Positions 1-8,383 of a stretch of 14,929 bases of DNA are shown piece after piece. Under the pieces are notes generated by a model. That model did not search any database. It was not told where the DNA came from and saw only the letters and a list, made by a program, of their open reading frames with translations. A program made the translations under genes and the position numbers. Source of the DNA: JAQUGA01 sp964521105 (GTDB lineage Bacteria > Bacteroidota > Bacteroidia > Bacteroidales > WCHB1-69); assembly GCA_964521105.1 (NCBI GenBank), contig CAZFPO010000069.1:1-14929 (forward strand), written 5' to 3'. Positions within the stretch are counted from its first letter, which is position 1. Every line of letters begins with the position of its first letter.

Positions 1-13
1 TTTGATTGAACTG

Positions 14-21
14 CAAAGATA
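14..21 (-). promoter_or_regulatory. Candidate −7 promoter box reading leftward off the window
   Basis: The minus strand reads TATCTTTG followed by CAG, a full match to the Bacteroidota −7 consensus TAnnTTTG. About 17 bases upstream on that strand is CTTTC, a weak stand-in for the −33 TTTG. The start site would lie within about ten bases of the window edge, so a leftward gene probably starts just outside. That gene cannot be seen, so this is inference from the motif alone. Confidence 0.4.
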
Positions 22-170
22 AAAAAATTAGGTGAAAGATTGAGTATTCATTTAACAAAAATAGCATAACAATCCTAACAATTAATTATTAATAATTTTA
101 TTCTGAATATTTTTTGAAGTCAATCATGTTTTTAACTTTCATTTAACATATTTAAGTGATTTTTTAATTC

Positions 171-178
171 TAATTTTG
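171..178 (+). promoter_or_regulatory. Candidate −7 box for the GT9-tsaC pair
   Basis: TAATTTTG matches TAnnTTTG and ends 9 bases before the ATG at 188, so the leader would be only a few bases long. No clear TTTG is seen at the −33 distance. The rest of 1-187 is AT-rich and shows no reading frame or strong hairpin. Confidence 0.4.
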
Positions 179-187
179 CTTTAACAA

Positions 188-1195
188 ATGGATAGTCAAT
201 TGAAAAGTATATTAGTAATACAAACTGCTTCGATTGGTGATGTTATTTTAATAACGTCGATGCTTGAGAAACTGCATAATCAGTTTCCAGAGTCGAACAT
301 TGATGTTTTGATTAAAAAAGAAAATTCGGCATTATTTAATCATCACCCATTTATTAACAATGTCTGGGTTTGGAATAAAAAAGAACATAAATACCGAAAT
401 TTAATTGACCTTATTATTCAAATTAGAGCTAAAAAGTACGATTTGGTTGTTAATGTACAGCGTTTTTTCTCGTCAGGATTACTAACTGTATTAAGCAATG
501 CTAAAACGACCATAGGTTTTTCAAAAAATCCATTATCCCCATTTTTCAGCAAGCGGGTAAAACATTCTATTGAAAAATCGGGTTCCATGCATGAAATTGA
601 GAGAAATCATCAATTAATTTTACATTTAACCGACTCAAATGCTGGAAAAGTGAAGCTATATCCATCTCAAAATGACGAAGCGTTAACTTCTATGTATAAA
701 ACTAAAGCGTACATTTGTATAGCCCCCGCATCACTGTGGTTTACGAAACAATACCCCGTTGAAAAATGGATTGATTTAGTTACAAAAATCGATAACGATA
801 TTTTAATTTACATTGTAGGTGGCAAATCAGATATTGAATTAGCAAACCAAATAATTTCTAAATCAGAACAGCCGAATTGTATAAATTTATGTGGTAAATT
901 TTCATTATTGCAAACCGCTTCGCTGATGCAACATGCCATAATGAATTATGTAAACGACTCTGCTCCTATGCACTTAGCTTCATCGGTAAATGCAAAGGTT
1001 TGTGCTATTTTCTGTTCTACTGTTCCTGCCTTTGGATTTGGACCATTATCCGACATTTCAGAAATAATTGAAACCAATGAAAAATTAAATTGTCGCCCTT
1101 GTGGTTTACATGGACATAAAACTTGTCCCGAAGGACATTTCAAGTGCGGATACACTATTGAAACTCAAAAATTATTGAATTTAATAAATATATGA
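188..1195 (+). CDS. Glycosyltransferase family 9 (heptosyltransferase-like)
   Basis: A 335-residue protein of the ADP-heptose:LPS heptosyltransferase type (GT9, GT-B fold), a family that adds sugars to the lipopolysaccharide core at the inner face of the cytoplasmic membrane. The N-terminal strand and loop carry SIGDV (residues 15-19). The C-terminal half carries the family signature NDSAPMH (256-262, usually NDSGPMH), which lies in the nucleotide-sugar binding region. The tail has four cysteines (C302, C305, C313, C320) in the CxxC-type pattern common to this subfamily. Length is normal. The ATG at 188 follows a TAnnTTTG box. The stop codon overlaps the start of the next gene as ATGA, so the two are probably cotranscribed and translationally coupled. 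The exact acceptor and sugar cannot be read from the sequence; the family call is firm. Confidence 0.9.
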   Translation: MDSQLKSILVIQTASIGDVILITSMLEKLHNQFPESNIDVLIKKENSALFNHHPFINNVWVWNKKEHKYRNLIDLIIQIRAKKYDLVVNVQRFFSSGLLTVLSNAKTTIGFSKNPLSPFFSKRVKHSIEKSGSMHEIERNHQLILHLTDSNAGKVKLYPSQNDEALTSMYKTKAYICIAPASLWFTKQYPVEKWIDLVTKIDNDILIYIVGGKSDIELANQIISKSEQPNCINLCGKFSLLQTASLMQHAIMNYVNDSAPMHLASSVNAKVCAIFCSTVPAFGFGPLSDISEIIETNEKLNCRPCGLHGHKTCPEGHFKCGYTIETQKLLNLINI

Positions 1196-1767
1196 ACGAA
1201 GAAACAACCAAAGAAGTTATTAAGGCATTTGAAGTTATCAAAAAAGATGGCGTATTACTCTATCCCACCGATACCATTTGGGGTATTGGGTGCGATGCGA
1301 CAAATGTAAAAGCGATTAGCAAAGTATTTAGGATTAAGCAACGCCATGAATCAAAAGCATTGATAATTCTTTTAAACAGTGTTGAATCACTGGAAAAATA
1401 TGTCAGCAAAGTACCATTAATAGCTTTGGATTTGATTGAGAAAATTGAAAAACCATTAACAGTTATATATCCACGAGCGAAAAACTTACCACAAAGTTTA
1501 TTATCCGAAGATGGAAGCATTGCCATAAGAATTACAAAAAACGAGTTTTGTTCAAAACTTATACAATTAATGGGTACTCCGTTAGTTTCTACTTCGGCTA
1601 ATATAAGCGGTGAAGTTTCACCTATTATGTTTAATCAGGTTTCACAGCATATTCTTGACAAAGTGGATTACATTGTAAATCTTTCTAAAAATGAAATAAA
1701 AGAAACGAAAGCATCCACCATTATTCGTTTTATTAATGATTTTGAATTTGAAGTGGTAAGAGAATAA
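1192..1767 (+). CDS. tsaC: L-threonylcarbamoyladenylate synthase (TsaC/YrdC/Sua5 family)
   Basis: Makes threonylcarbamoyl-AMP from threonine, bicarbonate and ATP, the first step of the t6A37 modification of ANN-decoding tRNAs, in the cytoplasm. At 191 residues this is the short single-domain TsaC form, without the extra C-terminal Sua5 domain. Visible motifs are YPTDTIWGIGCDA (24-36), the K49-Q50-R51 stretch matching the family KxR motif, and STSAN (133-137) near the active site. The ATG at 1192 overlaps the TGA of the preceding glycosyltransferase by four bases, which fixes the start and suggests coupled translation. There is no functional link to the glycosyltransferase that I can see. No terminator follows; the next gene has its own −7 box within the 68-base gap. 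Confidence 0.92.
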   Translation: MNEETTKEVIKAFEVIKKDGVLLYPTDTIWGIGCDATNVKAISKVFRIKQRHESKALIILLNSVESLEKYVSKVPLIALDLIEKIEKPLTVIYPRAKNLPQSLLSEDGSIAIRITKNEFCSKLIQLMGTPLVSTSANISGEVSPIMFNQVSQHILDKVDYIVNLSKNEIKETKASTIIRFINDFEFEVVRE

Positions 1768-1787
1768 CGAAAATTCAATTTTTTGAT

Positions 1788-1795
1788 TATATTTG
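1788..1795 (+). promoter_or_regulatory. Candidate −7 box for the POT transporter
   Basis: TATATTTG is a full match to TAnnTTTG and lies 40 bases before the ATG at 1836, giving a leader of roughly 35 bases. No convincing −33 TTTG is present at the usual distance. Confidence 0.45.
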
Positions 1796-1835
1796 CTCGG
1801 AATTTAAAAATAATTACAAACAAAAACTAAAAACT

Positions 1836-3398
1836 ATGTTTAAAAATCACCCAAAAGGATTACTCGCAGCAGCATTAAGTAATATGGGAGAGCGCTTTGG
1901 CTACTATATTATGAATGCAGTGCTAACTCTATTTCTTGTTTCTAAATTTGGATTAAGTGATGAAACTGGCACATTAATTTATTCATTTTTTTATGCAGGT
2001 ATTTACATTCTAAGTTTAGCCGGCGGTTTTATTGCTGACAAAAGAGAGAATTACAAGGGCACAATTATGACAGGTTTGGTTATAATGGCACTTGGTTATG
2101 TTGCATTATCGATTCCAATTTTATCAACAGAAGAAAATATTAGTTGGTTATTACCTTTAACTTGTTTGGCTTTATTTTTAATTGCATTCGGAAATGGATT
2201 ATTCAAAGGCAATCTTCAAGCAATTGTTGGTCAGATGTATGACAACTTTGAAAAAGAAGCTGAAAAGCAAGGACCGGAAGCACTTAAAATTGCAAAAAGC
2301 AGAAGAGACTCAGGTTTCCAAATCTTCTATGTTTTCATTAATGTAGGTGGTTTAGTAGCTCCATTCGTGGCTCCATTACTAAGAAGCTGGTGGTTAAAAG
2401 TTCATGGTTTTATATATAATTCAGATATTCCTGCACTTTGTCATCAATATTTAAAAGATGGTGTGAATATGGGTGCTGAAAAGATGCAAAATTTTAATGA
2501 ATTAATTACAAAAGTTGGTGGAGATCCAGCAGGTGATTTAACTGCTTTTTCTACTACATACCTTGACGTTTTTAATACAGGAATACATTACTCATTTATT
2601 GCATCGGTTATCGCAATGCTTATTTCTTTGACAATTTTCATATTTACAAAGAAAATATTTCCTAACCCATCAAAAAAATCTGATAAATCTGTTTCAAATT
2701 ATACTGCTGAAGAGAAAGCAGAAATGGCTAAAGAAATTAAAAAAAGAATGTATGCACTATTTGCTGTACTTGGAATAGTTGTATTTTTCTGGTTTTCATT
2801 CCATCAAAATGGGGCTTCATTGTCACTTTTTGCAAGAGATTTTGTAAACACTTCAGTTATCCCCCCAGAAGTATGGCAAGCCGTGAATCCATTTTTTGTA
2901 ATTGTTTTAACACCAATTATAATGTTAATATTTGGATCACTAAGTAAAAAAGGTAAATATATTTCAACTCCTAAAAAGATTGCCATTGGTATGGGTATTG
3001 CCGGTTTAGCTTATCTTTTCTTGGCAGTATTTTCATTTGTGCAAAATTATCCTGCAGCAGCTGAATTTAAAGGAATGGCAGAATCGATGAAGGAAAGTAT
3101 GAAAGCAGCGCCATGGGTATTGATTGTATTGTATTTCTTTTTAACCGTAGCAGAACTGTTCATCTCTCCGCTAGGATTATCTTTCGTTTCAAAAGTAGCT
3201 CCCAAACACTTGCAAGGTTTATGTCAAGGTTTATGGTTAGGTGCTACAGCTATAGGAAATCTTATGCTATGGATTGGACCATTGATGTATAATAAAATTC
3301 CTATTTGGCAGTGTTGGACTGTATTCCTAGTTGTTTGCCTGATTTCTATGGGAGTCATGTTTGGAATGTTAAAATGGCTTGAACGTGTAGCCAAATAA
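1836..3398 (+). CDS. POT/PTR2-family MFS transporter (proton-coupled peptide transporter-like)
   Basis: A 520-residue polytopic inner-membrane protein of the proton-dependent oligopeptide transporter family within the MFS. The first helix carries the family signature as N16-x-x-E19-R20-F21-x-Y23-Y24. Helix 5 carries the second PTR2 motif as FYVFINVGGLVAP (about 169-181). A long hydrophilic insert falls at about residues 188-240, and a basic cytoplasmic linker (about 275-300) divides the two six-helix halves. In canonical members the first position of ExxERFxYY is Glu and contributes to proton coupling. Here it is Asn, so coupling or substrate may differ and a di- or tripeptide substrate should not be assumed. 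Length suits the family. A TAnnTTTG box precedes the gene and a bidirectional terminator follows, so it is probably transcribed alone. Confidence 0.87.
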   Translation: MFKNHPKGLLAAALSNMGERFGYYIMNAVLTLFLVSKFGLSDETGTLIYSFFYAGIYILSLAGGFIADKRENYKGTIMTGLVIMALGYVALSIPILSTEENISWLLPLTCLALFLIAFGNGLFKGNLQAIVGQMYDNFEKEAEKQGPEALKIAKSRRDSGFQIFYVFINVGGLVAPFVAPLLRSWWLKVHGFIYNSDIPALCHQYLKDGVNMGAEKMQNFNELITKVGGDPAGDLTAFSTTYLDVFNTGIHYSFIASVIAMLISLTIFIFTKKIFPNPSKKSDKSVSNYTAEEKAEMAKEIKKRMYALFAVLGIVVFFWFSFHQNGASLSLFARDFVNTSVIPPEVWQAVNPFFVIVLTPIIMLIFGSLSKKGKYISTPKKIAIGMGIAGLAYLFLAVFSFVQNYPAAAEFKGMAESMKESMKAAPWVLIVLYFFLTVAELFISPLGLSFVSKVAPKHLQGLCQGLWLGATAIGNLMLWIGPLMYNKIPIWQCWTVFLVVCLISMGVMFGMLKWLERVAK

Positions 3399-3412
3399 AT
3401 AATTTTACACAT

Positions 3413-3447
3413 AAAAAAAGCTGTCTCGAATGAGGCAGCTTTTTTTT
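3413..3447. terminator. Bidirectional intrinsic terminator between the POT gene and yebC
   Basis: The arms AGCTGTCTC and GAGGCAGCT (one G-T pair) enclose a GAAT loop. The stem is flanked by seven A on the left and eight T on the right, so it ends transcription of the plus-strand transporter and of the minus-strand YebC gene. Confidence 0.9.
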
Positions 3448-3462
3448 ATGTTATGTTTTCGA

Positions 3463-4173
3463 TTAATTCATATTATGAAAAACATTCGTTACATCATCGT
3501 CTTCATCAAGCTTATCAATTAATTTTTCAACTTCTGCTCTTTGTTCATCGGTAACCTCTTTTAAATCATTTGGTATACGCTCAAAACTAAACGATTTAAT
3601 TTCAAAATGATTGTCTTCCAAATATTTTTGAACTGGTCCAAAACTTTGAAAATGAGCATAAATCATTAAGTCATTTTCATCAACAAACATTTCTTCAATA
3701 TCAAAATCAATTAAATTTAATTCCAAATCTTCTAAATCGATACTAGGATTATAAGCAACTCTAAAACTGCATTTACGGTCGAAAATAAAATCCAGCATTC
3801 CTTGAGTACCAAGCGAACCATTGTATTTGTTTAAAATACTTCGAACATTTGCAACAGTTCTGGTCGTGTTGTCGGTTGCGGTTTCAATTACCAGTGCAAT
3901 GCCATGAGGAGCATATGCCTCGTAAACAACTTCTTTATAATCTTTAGTGTCCTTTTCGGTAGCTCTTTTAATTGCCTTTTCTACGTTTTCTTTCGGCATA
4001 TTTTCGCTACGTGCATTCTGGATTAATAAACGAAGTTTGGCATTAACACTAGGATCAGAACCACCGGTTTTTGCTGCCATCGTTATTTCGCGTGATAGAC
4101 GGGTAAATACTTTTGCCATATTTCCCCATCGTTTAAATTTTCGTGCTTTTCGGAATTCAAATGCGCGTCCCAT
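3463..4173 (-). CDS. YebC/PmpR (TACO1) family protein
   Basis: A 236-residue cytoplasmic protein of the YebC/PmpR family, matching it from end to end. The N-terminus starts MGRAFEFRKARKFKRW, the form usual in Bacteroidota, where other bacteria have MAGHSKW. The helical segment FTRLSREITMAAKTGGSDP (about 24-42) and the region NARSENMPKENVEKAIKRA (about 53-71) are family hallmarks. The C-terminus is acidic (KLDEDDD). The family was long annotated as transcriptional regulators; newer work on YebC and mitochondrial TACO1 points to a role in translation, helping ribosomes through polyproline stalls. I cannot tell from sequence which role applies here. The gene is monocistronic, divergent from the LEA14-like gene and convergent with the transporter. 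The start ATG lies 19 bases downstream of a TAGGTTTG promoter box. Confidence 0.93.
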   Translation of the reverse strand: MGRAFEFRKARKFKRWGNMAKVFTRLSREITMAAKTGGSDPSVNAKLRLLIQNARSENMPKENVEKAIKRATEKDTKDYKEVVYEAYAPHGIALVIETATDNTTRTVANVRSILNKYNGSLGTQGMLDFIFDRKCSFRVAYNPSIDLEDLELNLIDFDIEEMFVDENDLMIYAHFQSFGPVQKYLEDNHFEIKSFSFERIPNDLKEVTDEQRAEVEKLIDKLDEDDDVTNVFHNMN

Positions 4174-4192
4174 AATATTTAGTTTTTTTTTG

Positions 4193-4200
4193 CAAACCTA
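4193..4200 (-). promoter_or_regulatory. Candidate −7 box for the yebC-family gene
   Basis: The minus strand reads TAGGTTTG, a full TAnnTTTG match, with its last base 19 bases before the start codon at 4173. It is followed by C and an A-run. No −33 TTTG is evident at the right distance. Confidence 0.5.
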
Positions 4201-4230
4201 CAAAAAAAAATGTTTGTTGCCTTTTTTTAG

Positions 4231-4238
4231 TATTTTTG
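4231..4238 (+). promoter_or_regulatory. Candidate −7 box for the LEA14-DUF4293-nnr operon
   Basis: TATTTTTG matches TAnnTTTG, with TTTG at 4213-4216 upstream but only 14 bases away, short of the usual 18-20. The surrounding T-runs make chance matches likely, so this is weaker than the yebC box on the other strand. Confidence 0.35.
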
Positions 4239-4290
4239 TTTTTGATTTTTTTATCATTTATTTTATAAAATGTTTTCTAAAATTAATATT

Positions 4291-4875
4291 ATGAACAGAA
4301 AATTACTTATTTCAGTTTTTACACTACTCCTTGTTTTTTCATCATGTAAGGAATTACAACAATTAGCTAATATGGCTAAATGCGAGTTTAAATTAAAGTC
4401 GGTTGAAAATATTCAATTAGCTGGTTTAAATATCCAAAATATTTCAAATGTTAGTCAGTTTGGAGTGGCAGATTTAGCTAAGTTAACTACTGCTTTTTTA
4501 ACTAACGAGTTTCCCTTAAATTTTAAATTAAATATGGATGTTAATAACCCAAATCCAACAGCAGCAGCCTTAACAGCTTTGGATTGGATTTTATTTATTG
4601 ATGATATCCAAATGACAAATGGTATTCTAAACCAAAAATTTACTGTTCCGGCTAACGGAAATACGACTATACCCATGTTGTTAAACTTTGACTTAAAAAA
4701 AGTATTAAGCGGAAAATCAAAAGATGCCCTTATTAACTTTGCTCTTAATTTAGCCGGACAAAATGGAAAGCCAACCCGATTGATGCTTAAAGCTAAACCC
4801 ACTGTAAACGTTGGAGGAATTGCACTTCAATACCCAAGTTACCTATCCGTAAAAACAGACTATACCTCAAAATAA
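4291..4875 (+). CDS. LEA14-like (LEA type 2) lipoprotein
   Basis: The likely product is 194 residues starting at the ATG at 4291. An in-frame ATG at 4270 would add seven residues ahead of a complete lipoprotein signal, so I reject it. The signal is MNRKL, a hydrophobic core, then VFSSC, with C19 as the lipid-modified residue, so the mature protein is a membrane-attached periplasmic or outer-membrane lipoprotein. The mature part resembles LEA type 2/WHy-domain proteins. The stretch FKLNMDVNNPNP (about 78-89) fits their N-P-N core motif, and the following beta-rich region with VPANGNTTIP fits the family's repeated strands. Family members are linked to desiccation or stress in plants, but bacterial function is poorly known and I assign none. 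It heads a three-gene set, with 27 bases to DUF4293. Confidence 0.78.
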   Translation: MNRKLLISVFTLLLVFSSCKELQQLANMAKCEFKLKSVENIQLAGLNIQNISNVSQFGVADLAKLTTAFLTNEFPLNFKLNMDVNNPNPTAAALTALDWILFIDDIQMTNGILNQKFTVPANGNTTIPMLLNFDLKKVLSGKSKDALINFALNLAGQNGKPTRLMLKAKPTVNVGGIALQYPSYLSVKTDYTSK

Positions 4876-4902
4876 TTTTTTTTAACAAAAAACTCTCCTA
4901 TT

Positions 4903-5358
4903 ATGATTCAACGAATTCAGACTATTTATTTGTTTATCAATGTTTTATTTTATACAATTTTGCTATTTGTTCCAATTGCTAACATTGGAAATGAATACGT
5001 AATGAGCATGTGGACTTTAACGGACACAAATGGAATCACTTTATCTCCTACTTATTATTTAGGATTAATTGCTTTGGCTATTATTGTTATTTCTCTGATA
5101 GCTATTTTATCATTTAAAAAACGTCCAAATCAAAACAAGCTTTGTGTTAGTCTTGTAATAATTATAATGTTTTTTGTGATTTTGTTATTTTTTATTTATC
5201 CCGAATTTTTGATAAAACAGTTTGTAAGTGATGCAACTCCTATGAATTTTTCGTTGTGGACAATATTATCCGTAATTCCGTTGGCTACTACTCTATTAGC
5301 CAATAAAGCCATTTTAAAAGACGAAAAAAAAGTAAGAGAATCAGACAGGCTTAGGTAA
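4903..5358 (+). CDS. DUF4293 family membrane protein
   Basis: A 151-residue integral membrane protein that begins MIQRIQTIYLF, the characteristic start of DUF4293, a family found in Bacteroidota with no known function. Four hydrophobic segments are visible at about residues 8-28, 50-70, 80-102 and 115-136. A short basic and charged tail (about 138-151) probably faces the cytoplasm. There is no signal peptidase site and there are no catalytic-looking residues. The gene sits 27 bases after the LEA14-like lipoprotein gene and 9 bases before the nnr gene, on the same strand and without a terminator, so it is probably part of one transcript. That arrangement does not reveal a function. Confidence 0.85.
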   Translation: MIQRIQTIYLFINVLFYTILLFVPIANIGNEYVMSMWTLTDTNGITLSPTYYLGLIALAIIVISLIAILSFKKRPNQNKLCVSLVIIIMFFVILLFFIYPEFLIKQFVSDATPMNFSLWTILSVIPLATTLLANKAILKDEKKVRESDRLR

Positions 5359-5367
5359 TTTGACCTT

Positions 5368-6891
5368 ATGAAAATTCCATCTATCCAACAAATACGAGCA
5401 CTTGATTTATACACCATTGAGAATGAACCAATAAAGTCGATTGATTTAATGGAACGTGCTGCAAGGGCTTGCTCCAATTGGATAAAAGAAAGATATTCAA
5501 TCGATACTGAATTTACCATTATTTGCGGAAGTGGCAATAACGGTGGCGATGGTTTTGCCATTGCACGACATTTAATCGAATCGGGATTCAAGCTTACTTC
5601 GTTTTTCCATAATGCTAATAATCAACAAAGTAAGGAATGTAAAATCAATTTTGAACGTTTAAAGGAAAAATCTGAACAAATATTTGAAATTGTCGAAGAT
5701 AAACGAATTGAATTTAATTCAAAAAGCATAATTATTGATGCACTTTTTGGTTCGGGGTTAAACAAAAAACCAGAAGGAATTTTTGCATCTATCATAAAAT
5801 CAATAAACGAAGCAAATACAATAGTTATATCCATCGATATGCCTTCGGGTTTATATGCTGATACCATTTCAGAACACATTGATACAATTGTCAAATCAAC
5901 GTATACATTAAGTTTTGAATACCCAAAACGAGCATTTTTGATGTCCGAAAATCAAGATTTTGTGGGTGATTGGTCAATAATTCCAATACAACTCCTCTCC
6001 GACTATTTACAAAACGAATCTATTCCTTATAATTTTTCACTTTTAGCCGACATTCAGCTGTTATTGCAAAACAGAAAAAAATTTTCGCACAAAGGAACTT
6101 TTGGTAAAGCGTTGCTAATAGCAGGAAAATACGGAATGGCAGGTGCTGCAGTTCTCGCTTCCAAAGCATGTTTAAAAACGGGAGTTGGACTATTGAGTGT
6201 TCATATACCAAAATCTATTGTCGAAATTCTTCAAATTACAAACCCTGAAGCAATAATTAGTTTTGATGAAGAAGAAGATGTTTTTTCTTCTATACCATAC
6301 AAAAATCTTGAATCATATAATGCCATTGCTATTGGTCCAGGCATTGGAACAAACGAAAAAACAGCTACTGGGCTAAAAATGCTTATTCAAAATTATAACA
6401 ATCCCATTATTTTTGATGCCGATGCTATAAACATTTTGTCGGAGAATAAAACATGGCTCGAATTTATTCCTAAACATTCGATATTTACACCACATGTGAA
6501 GGAATTCGACCACTTAACTCAACGTCATGACGATTCGTTTTCTCGATTAGAGAGTTTAACACAATTTTCCATTAAATATCGATGTATTTGTGTATTAAAA
6601 GGAGCACACACAGCCATTGCATTACCTAACGGAGAAATTTATTTTAATTCAACAGGCAATAGTGGACTTGCAACAGGCGGTAGTGGCGATGTTCTTACAG
6701 GTATTATGTTAGCCCTTTTAGCTCAATCTTATTCGCCTGATAAAGCAGCAATTTTAGGCGTTTATTTGCATGGATTAGCTGCTGACATAGCTATTAGTGA
6801 AAATGAATCACCCGAAAGTTTAATACCTTCTGATGTAATAAATCATTTAGGTAGGGCATTTAATTATATTCGTAATTATAAACGAATGTGA
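5368..6891 (+). CDS. nnr: Bifunctional NAD(P)H-hydrate epimerase / ADP-dependent NAD(P)H-hydrate dehydratase
   Basis: Repairs NADH and NADPH damaged by hydration. The N-terminal YjeF_N domain (about 1-215) interconverts the R and S hydrates, and the C-terminal ribokinase-like domain (about 225-507) dehydrates the S form using ADP. The epimerase domain has the glycine-rich loop GSGNNGGDG (54-62) and the DALFGSGL motif (about 127-134). The dehydratase domain has the FDADAINIL and FTPHVKEF segments and the GGSGD motif (437-441), whose Asp is the expected catalytic residue. At 507 residues both domains are full length and intact. The ATG at 5368 lies 9 bases after the DUF4293 stop codon, so the gene is likely cotranscribed with it. 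The 39-base gap to the convergent MATE gene holds only a weak inverted repeat. Confidence 0.95.
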   Translation: MKIPSIQQIRALDLYTIENEPIKSIDLMERAARACSNWIKERYSIDTEFTIICGSGNNGGDGFAIARHLIESGFKLTSFFHNANNQQSKECKINFERLKEKSEQIFEIVEDKRIEFNSKSIIIDALFGSGLNKKPEGIFASIIKSINEANTIVISIDMPSGLYADTISEHIDTIVKSTYTLSFEYPKRAFLMSENQDFVGDWSIIPIQLLSDYLQNESIPYNFSLLADIQLLLQNRKKFSHKGTFGKALLIAGKYGMAGAAVLASKACLKTGVGLLSVHIPKSIVEILQITNPEAIISFDEEEDVFSSIPYKNLESYNAIAIGPGIGTNEKTATGLKMLIQNYNNPIIFDADAINILSENKTWLEFIPKHSIFTPHVKEFDHLTQRHDDSFSRLESLTQFSIKYRCICVLKGAHTAIALPNGEIYFNSTGNSGLATGGSGDVLTGIMLALLAQSYSPDKAAILGVYLHGLAADIAISENESPESLIPSDVINHLGRAFNYIRNYKRM

Positions 6892-6893
6892 TA

Positions 6894-6933
6894 TAGTTTT
6901 TCTAAATCTAAAGGATTTATTTGTAAAAAACTA
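6894..6933. terminator. Weak inverted repeat between the convergent nnr and MATE genes
   Basis: The arms TAGTTTTT (6894-6901) and AAAAACTA (6926-6933) are complementary, and AAATC/GATTT forms a second stem inside. The right arm includes the stop codon of the MATE gene. There is no GC-rich stem or clean U-tract, so this is a possible two-way terminator only. Confidence 0.3.
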
Positions 6934-8292
6934 CAACACTTCATCAATTATTTCTTTTTTTTGTTTAACAACAGCCTTCGATTTCCAATTACCTGTTTTG
7001 TAATAAATAAATGAAGCTAAAAATCCTAGGAACCAGGCAATAGGAATCGACCACCAAATACCTTCAATTCCTATATGGTGCGATAAATACCAAGCCACAG
7101 GAATTCGAATCAACCAAAGCGAAAAAAGAGTAATAAACATAGGAACAACAGTATCTCCTGCCCCTCGTAAAACCCCAGCATAGGCAAACATTAACGAAAA
7201 GAATAAATAAAATATACAAACAATTTGTAAATACTTAGCACCAATTTCAATTACTGCTGAATCTGTTGTAAAAACCTCCATTAAGCTATGAGCAAAAATG
7301 GCAACAAAAATTGTTACTAAAATTGAAATAATGGATACCATAATGACCGTAGCACGTAAACCCTTTTTAACTCTTAAAATATTACCAGCACCAATATTTT
7401 GTCCTACAAATGCCGATAAAGCAATCGAAAAATTCATGGCGGGTAGCGAAGCAAAAGAATCGATTCGACCAGCAACCGTGTACGCTGCCATTGCATCGGT
7501 TCCAAATTGATTAACAATTCGTAAAAGAGCCACCATGCCTAAAGCAACGAAAATCTGCTGCATTCCCGAAGGCAACCCTATACGTAAACTTTGTTTAAAT
7601 ATAAACCAATCGAATTTTGTGGGTATTAAACTAACTTTTAAAATTTCGTGGGTACGATTTAAATAAATTACACTTATAATAAATCCAATAATTTGTGATC
7701 CAATGGTAGCAAAAGCAGCCCCTTCAATTCCCATGTTAAAACCAACAATTAAAATTAGCTCCATAATGATATTTAATACAGAAGTTAATATCAAAAAGTA
7801 TAGTGGAGTTTTTGAATCGCCCATTCCACGTAAAATTGCCATGGCTCCATTAAATCCAGCCGTAAAAACAATGCCTGTTAAATATATCCGTATGTATAAA
7901 ACGGCTTCTGGAAGCACTTCAGCATCAAGTTGTAAAAATGAAAATATAGTAGGTGCTAAAATAATTCCTATTACAGATAATATAAATGATGATCCAAACA
8001 AAAATACAAATGCTGTATCAATTGCTTTCTTAACATTTAACATGTCTTTAGCCCCAAAATATTGAGATATTACTATGGAAATTCCACCGGATATACCAAT
8101 TACCAACGATATTAATGCAAAAATTACGGGAAAAGATGTCCCAATGGCAGCTAATGCTCCCTTTCCAACATAATTTCCAACGATAACCGAATCTACTAAT
8201 GTATTAAATATTTGAAAAAAATTACCGATAAGCATCGGTATTGCAAAAAATAGAATTCGCTTCGCTTCGTTTCCCTGAGTTAAATCTCTCAT
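6931..8292 (-). CDS. MATE family efflux transporter
   Basis: A 453-residue inner-membrane transporter of the MATE family, which exports drugs and metabolites against a Na+ or H+ gradient. The protein starts MRDLTQGNEAKRILFFAIP, the usual N-terminus of the family. It then shows about twelve hydrophobic segments in two similar halves. The first half has IFNTLVDSVIVG (about 29-40) and the internal counterpart is near LPSGMQQIF (about 239-247). Both halves are full length, with no frameshift. I place the start at the ATG at 8290-8292; the TTG just upstream would add one residue and is unlikely. The gene is alone, divergent from the hsp20 operon and convergent with nnr. Substrate and coupling ion cannot be predicted. 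Confidence 0.92.
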   Translation of the reverse strand: MRDLTQGNEAKRILFFAIPMLIGNFFQIFNTLVDSVIVGNYVGKGALAAIGTSFPVIFALISLVIGISGGISIVISQYFGAKDMLNVKKAIDTAFVFLFGSSFILSVIGIILAPTIFSFLQLDAEVLPEAVLYIRIYLTGIVFTAGFNGAMAILRGMGDSKTPLYFLILTSVLNIIMELILIVGFNMGIEGAAFATIGSQIIGFIISVIYLNRTHEILKVSLIPTKFDWFIFKQSLRIGLPSGMQQIFVALGMVALLRIVNQFGTDAMAAYTVAGRIDSFASLPAMNFSIALSAFVGQNIGAGNILRVKKGLRATVIMVSIISILVTIFVAIFAHSLMEVFTTDSAVIEIGAKYLQIVCIFYLFFSLMFAYAGVLRGAGDTVVPMFITLFSLWLIRIPVAWYLSHHIGIEGIWWSIPIAWFLGFLASFIYYKTGNWKSKAVVKQKKEIIDEVL

Positions 8293-8310
8293 CAATAAAT
8301 ATTAAGTCTG

Positions 8311-8318
8311 CAAAATTA
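8311..8318 (-). promoter_or_regulatory. Candidate −7 box for the MATE gene
   Basis: The minus strand reads TAATTTTG followed by CAG, a full TAnnTTTG match, with its last base 19 bases from the start codon at 8292. No −33 TTTG is seen at the expected place. Confidence 0.5.
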
Positions 8319-8383
8319 GTTTTTATTTTATCGATACTTAAATAATTATGTTTTTTTTTATCTATCAAATAAAACCTATTAAC

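Noticed and set aside
1800..1835. Riboswitch or attenuator in the POT leader
   Set aside because: The leader is only about 35 bases with no stem-loop worth naming.
1965..1980. A second TGGCAC sequence inside the POT gene as a sigma-54 promoter
   Set aside because: It lacks TTG at the −12 position, lies inside a coding region and faces no downstream gene start.
4270..4290. ATG at 4270 as start of the LEA14-like lipoprotein
   Set aside because: The lipoprotein signal is complete from the ATG at 4291; the extra seven residues are not needed and sit close to the promoter box.
7703..8065. Open frames antisense to the MATE gene and to other genes
   Set aside because: They lie opposite well-supported coding sequences, have no recognisable domains and no promoter or ribosome binding signals.
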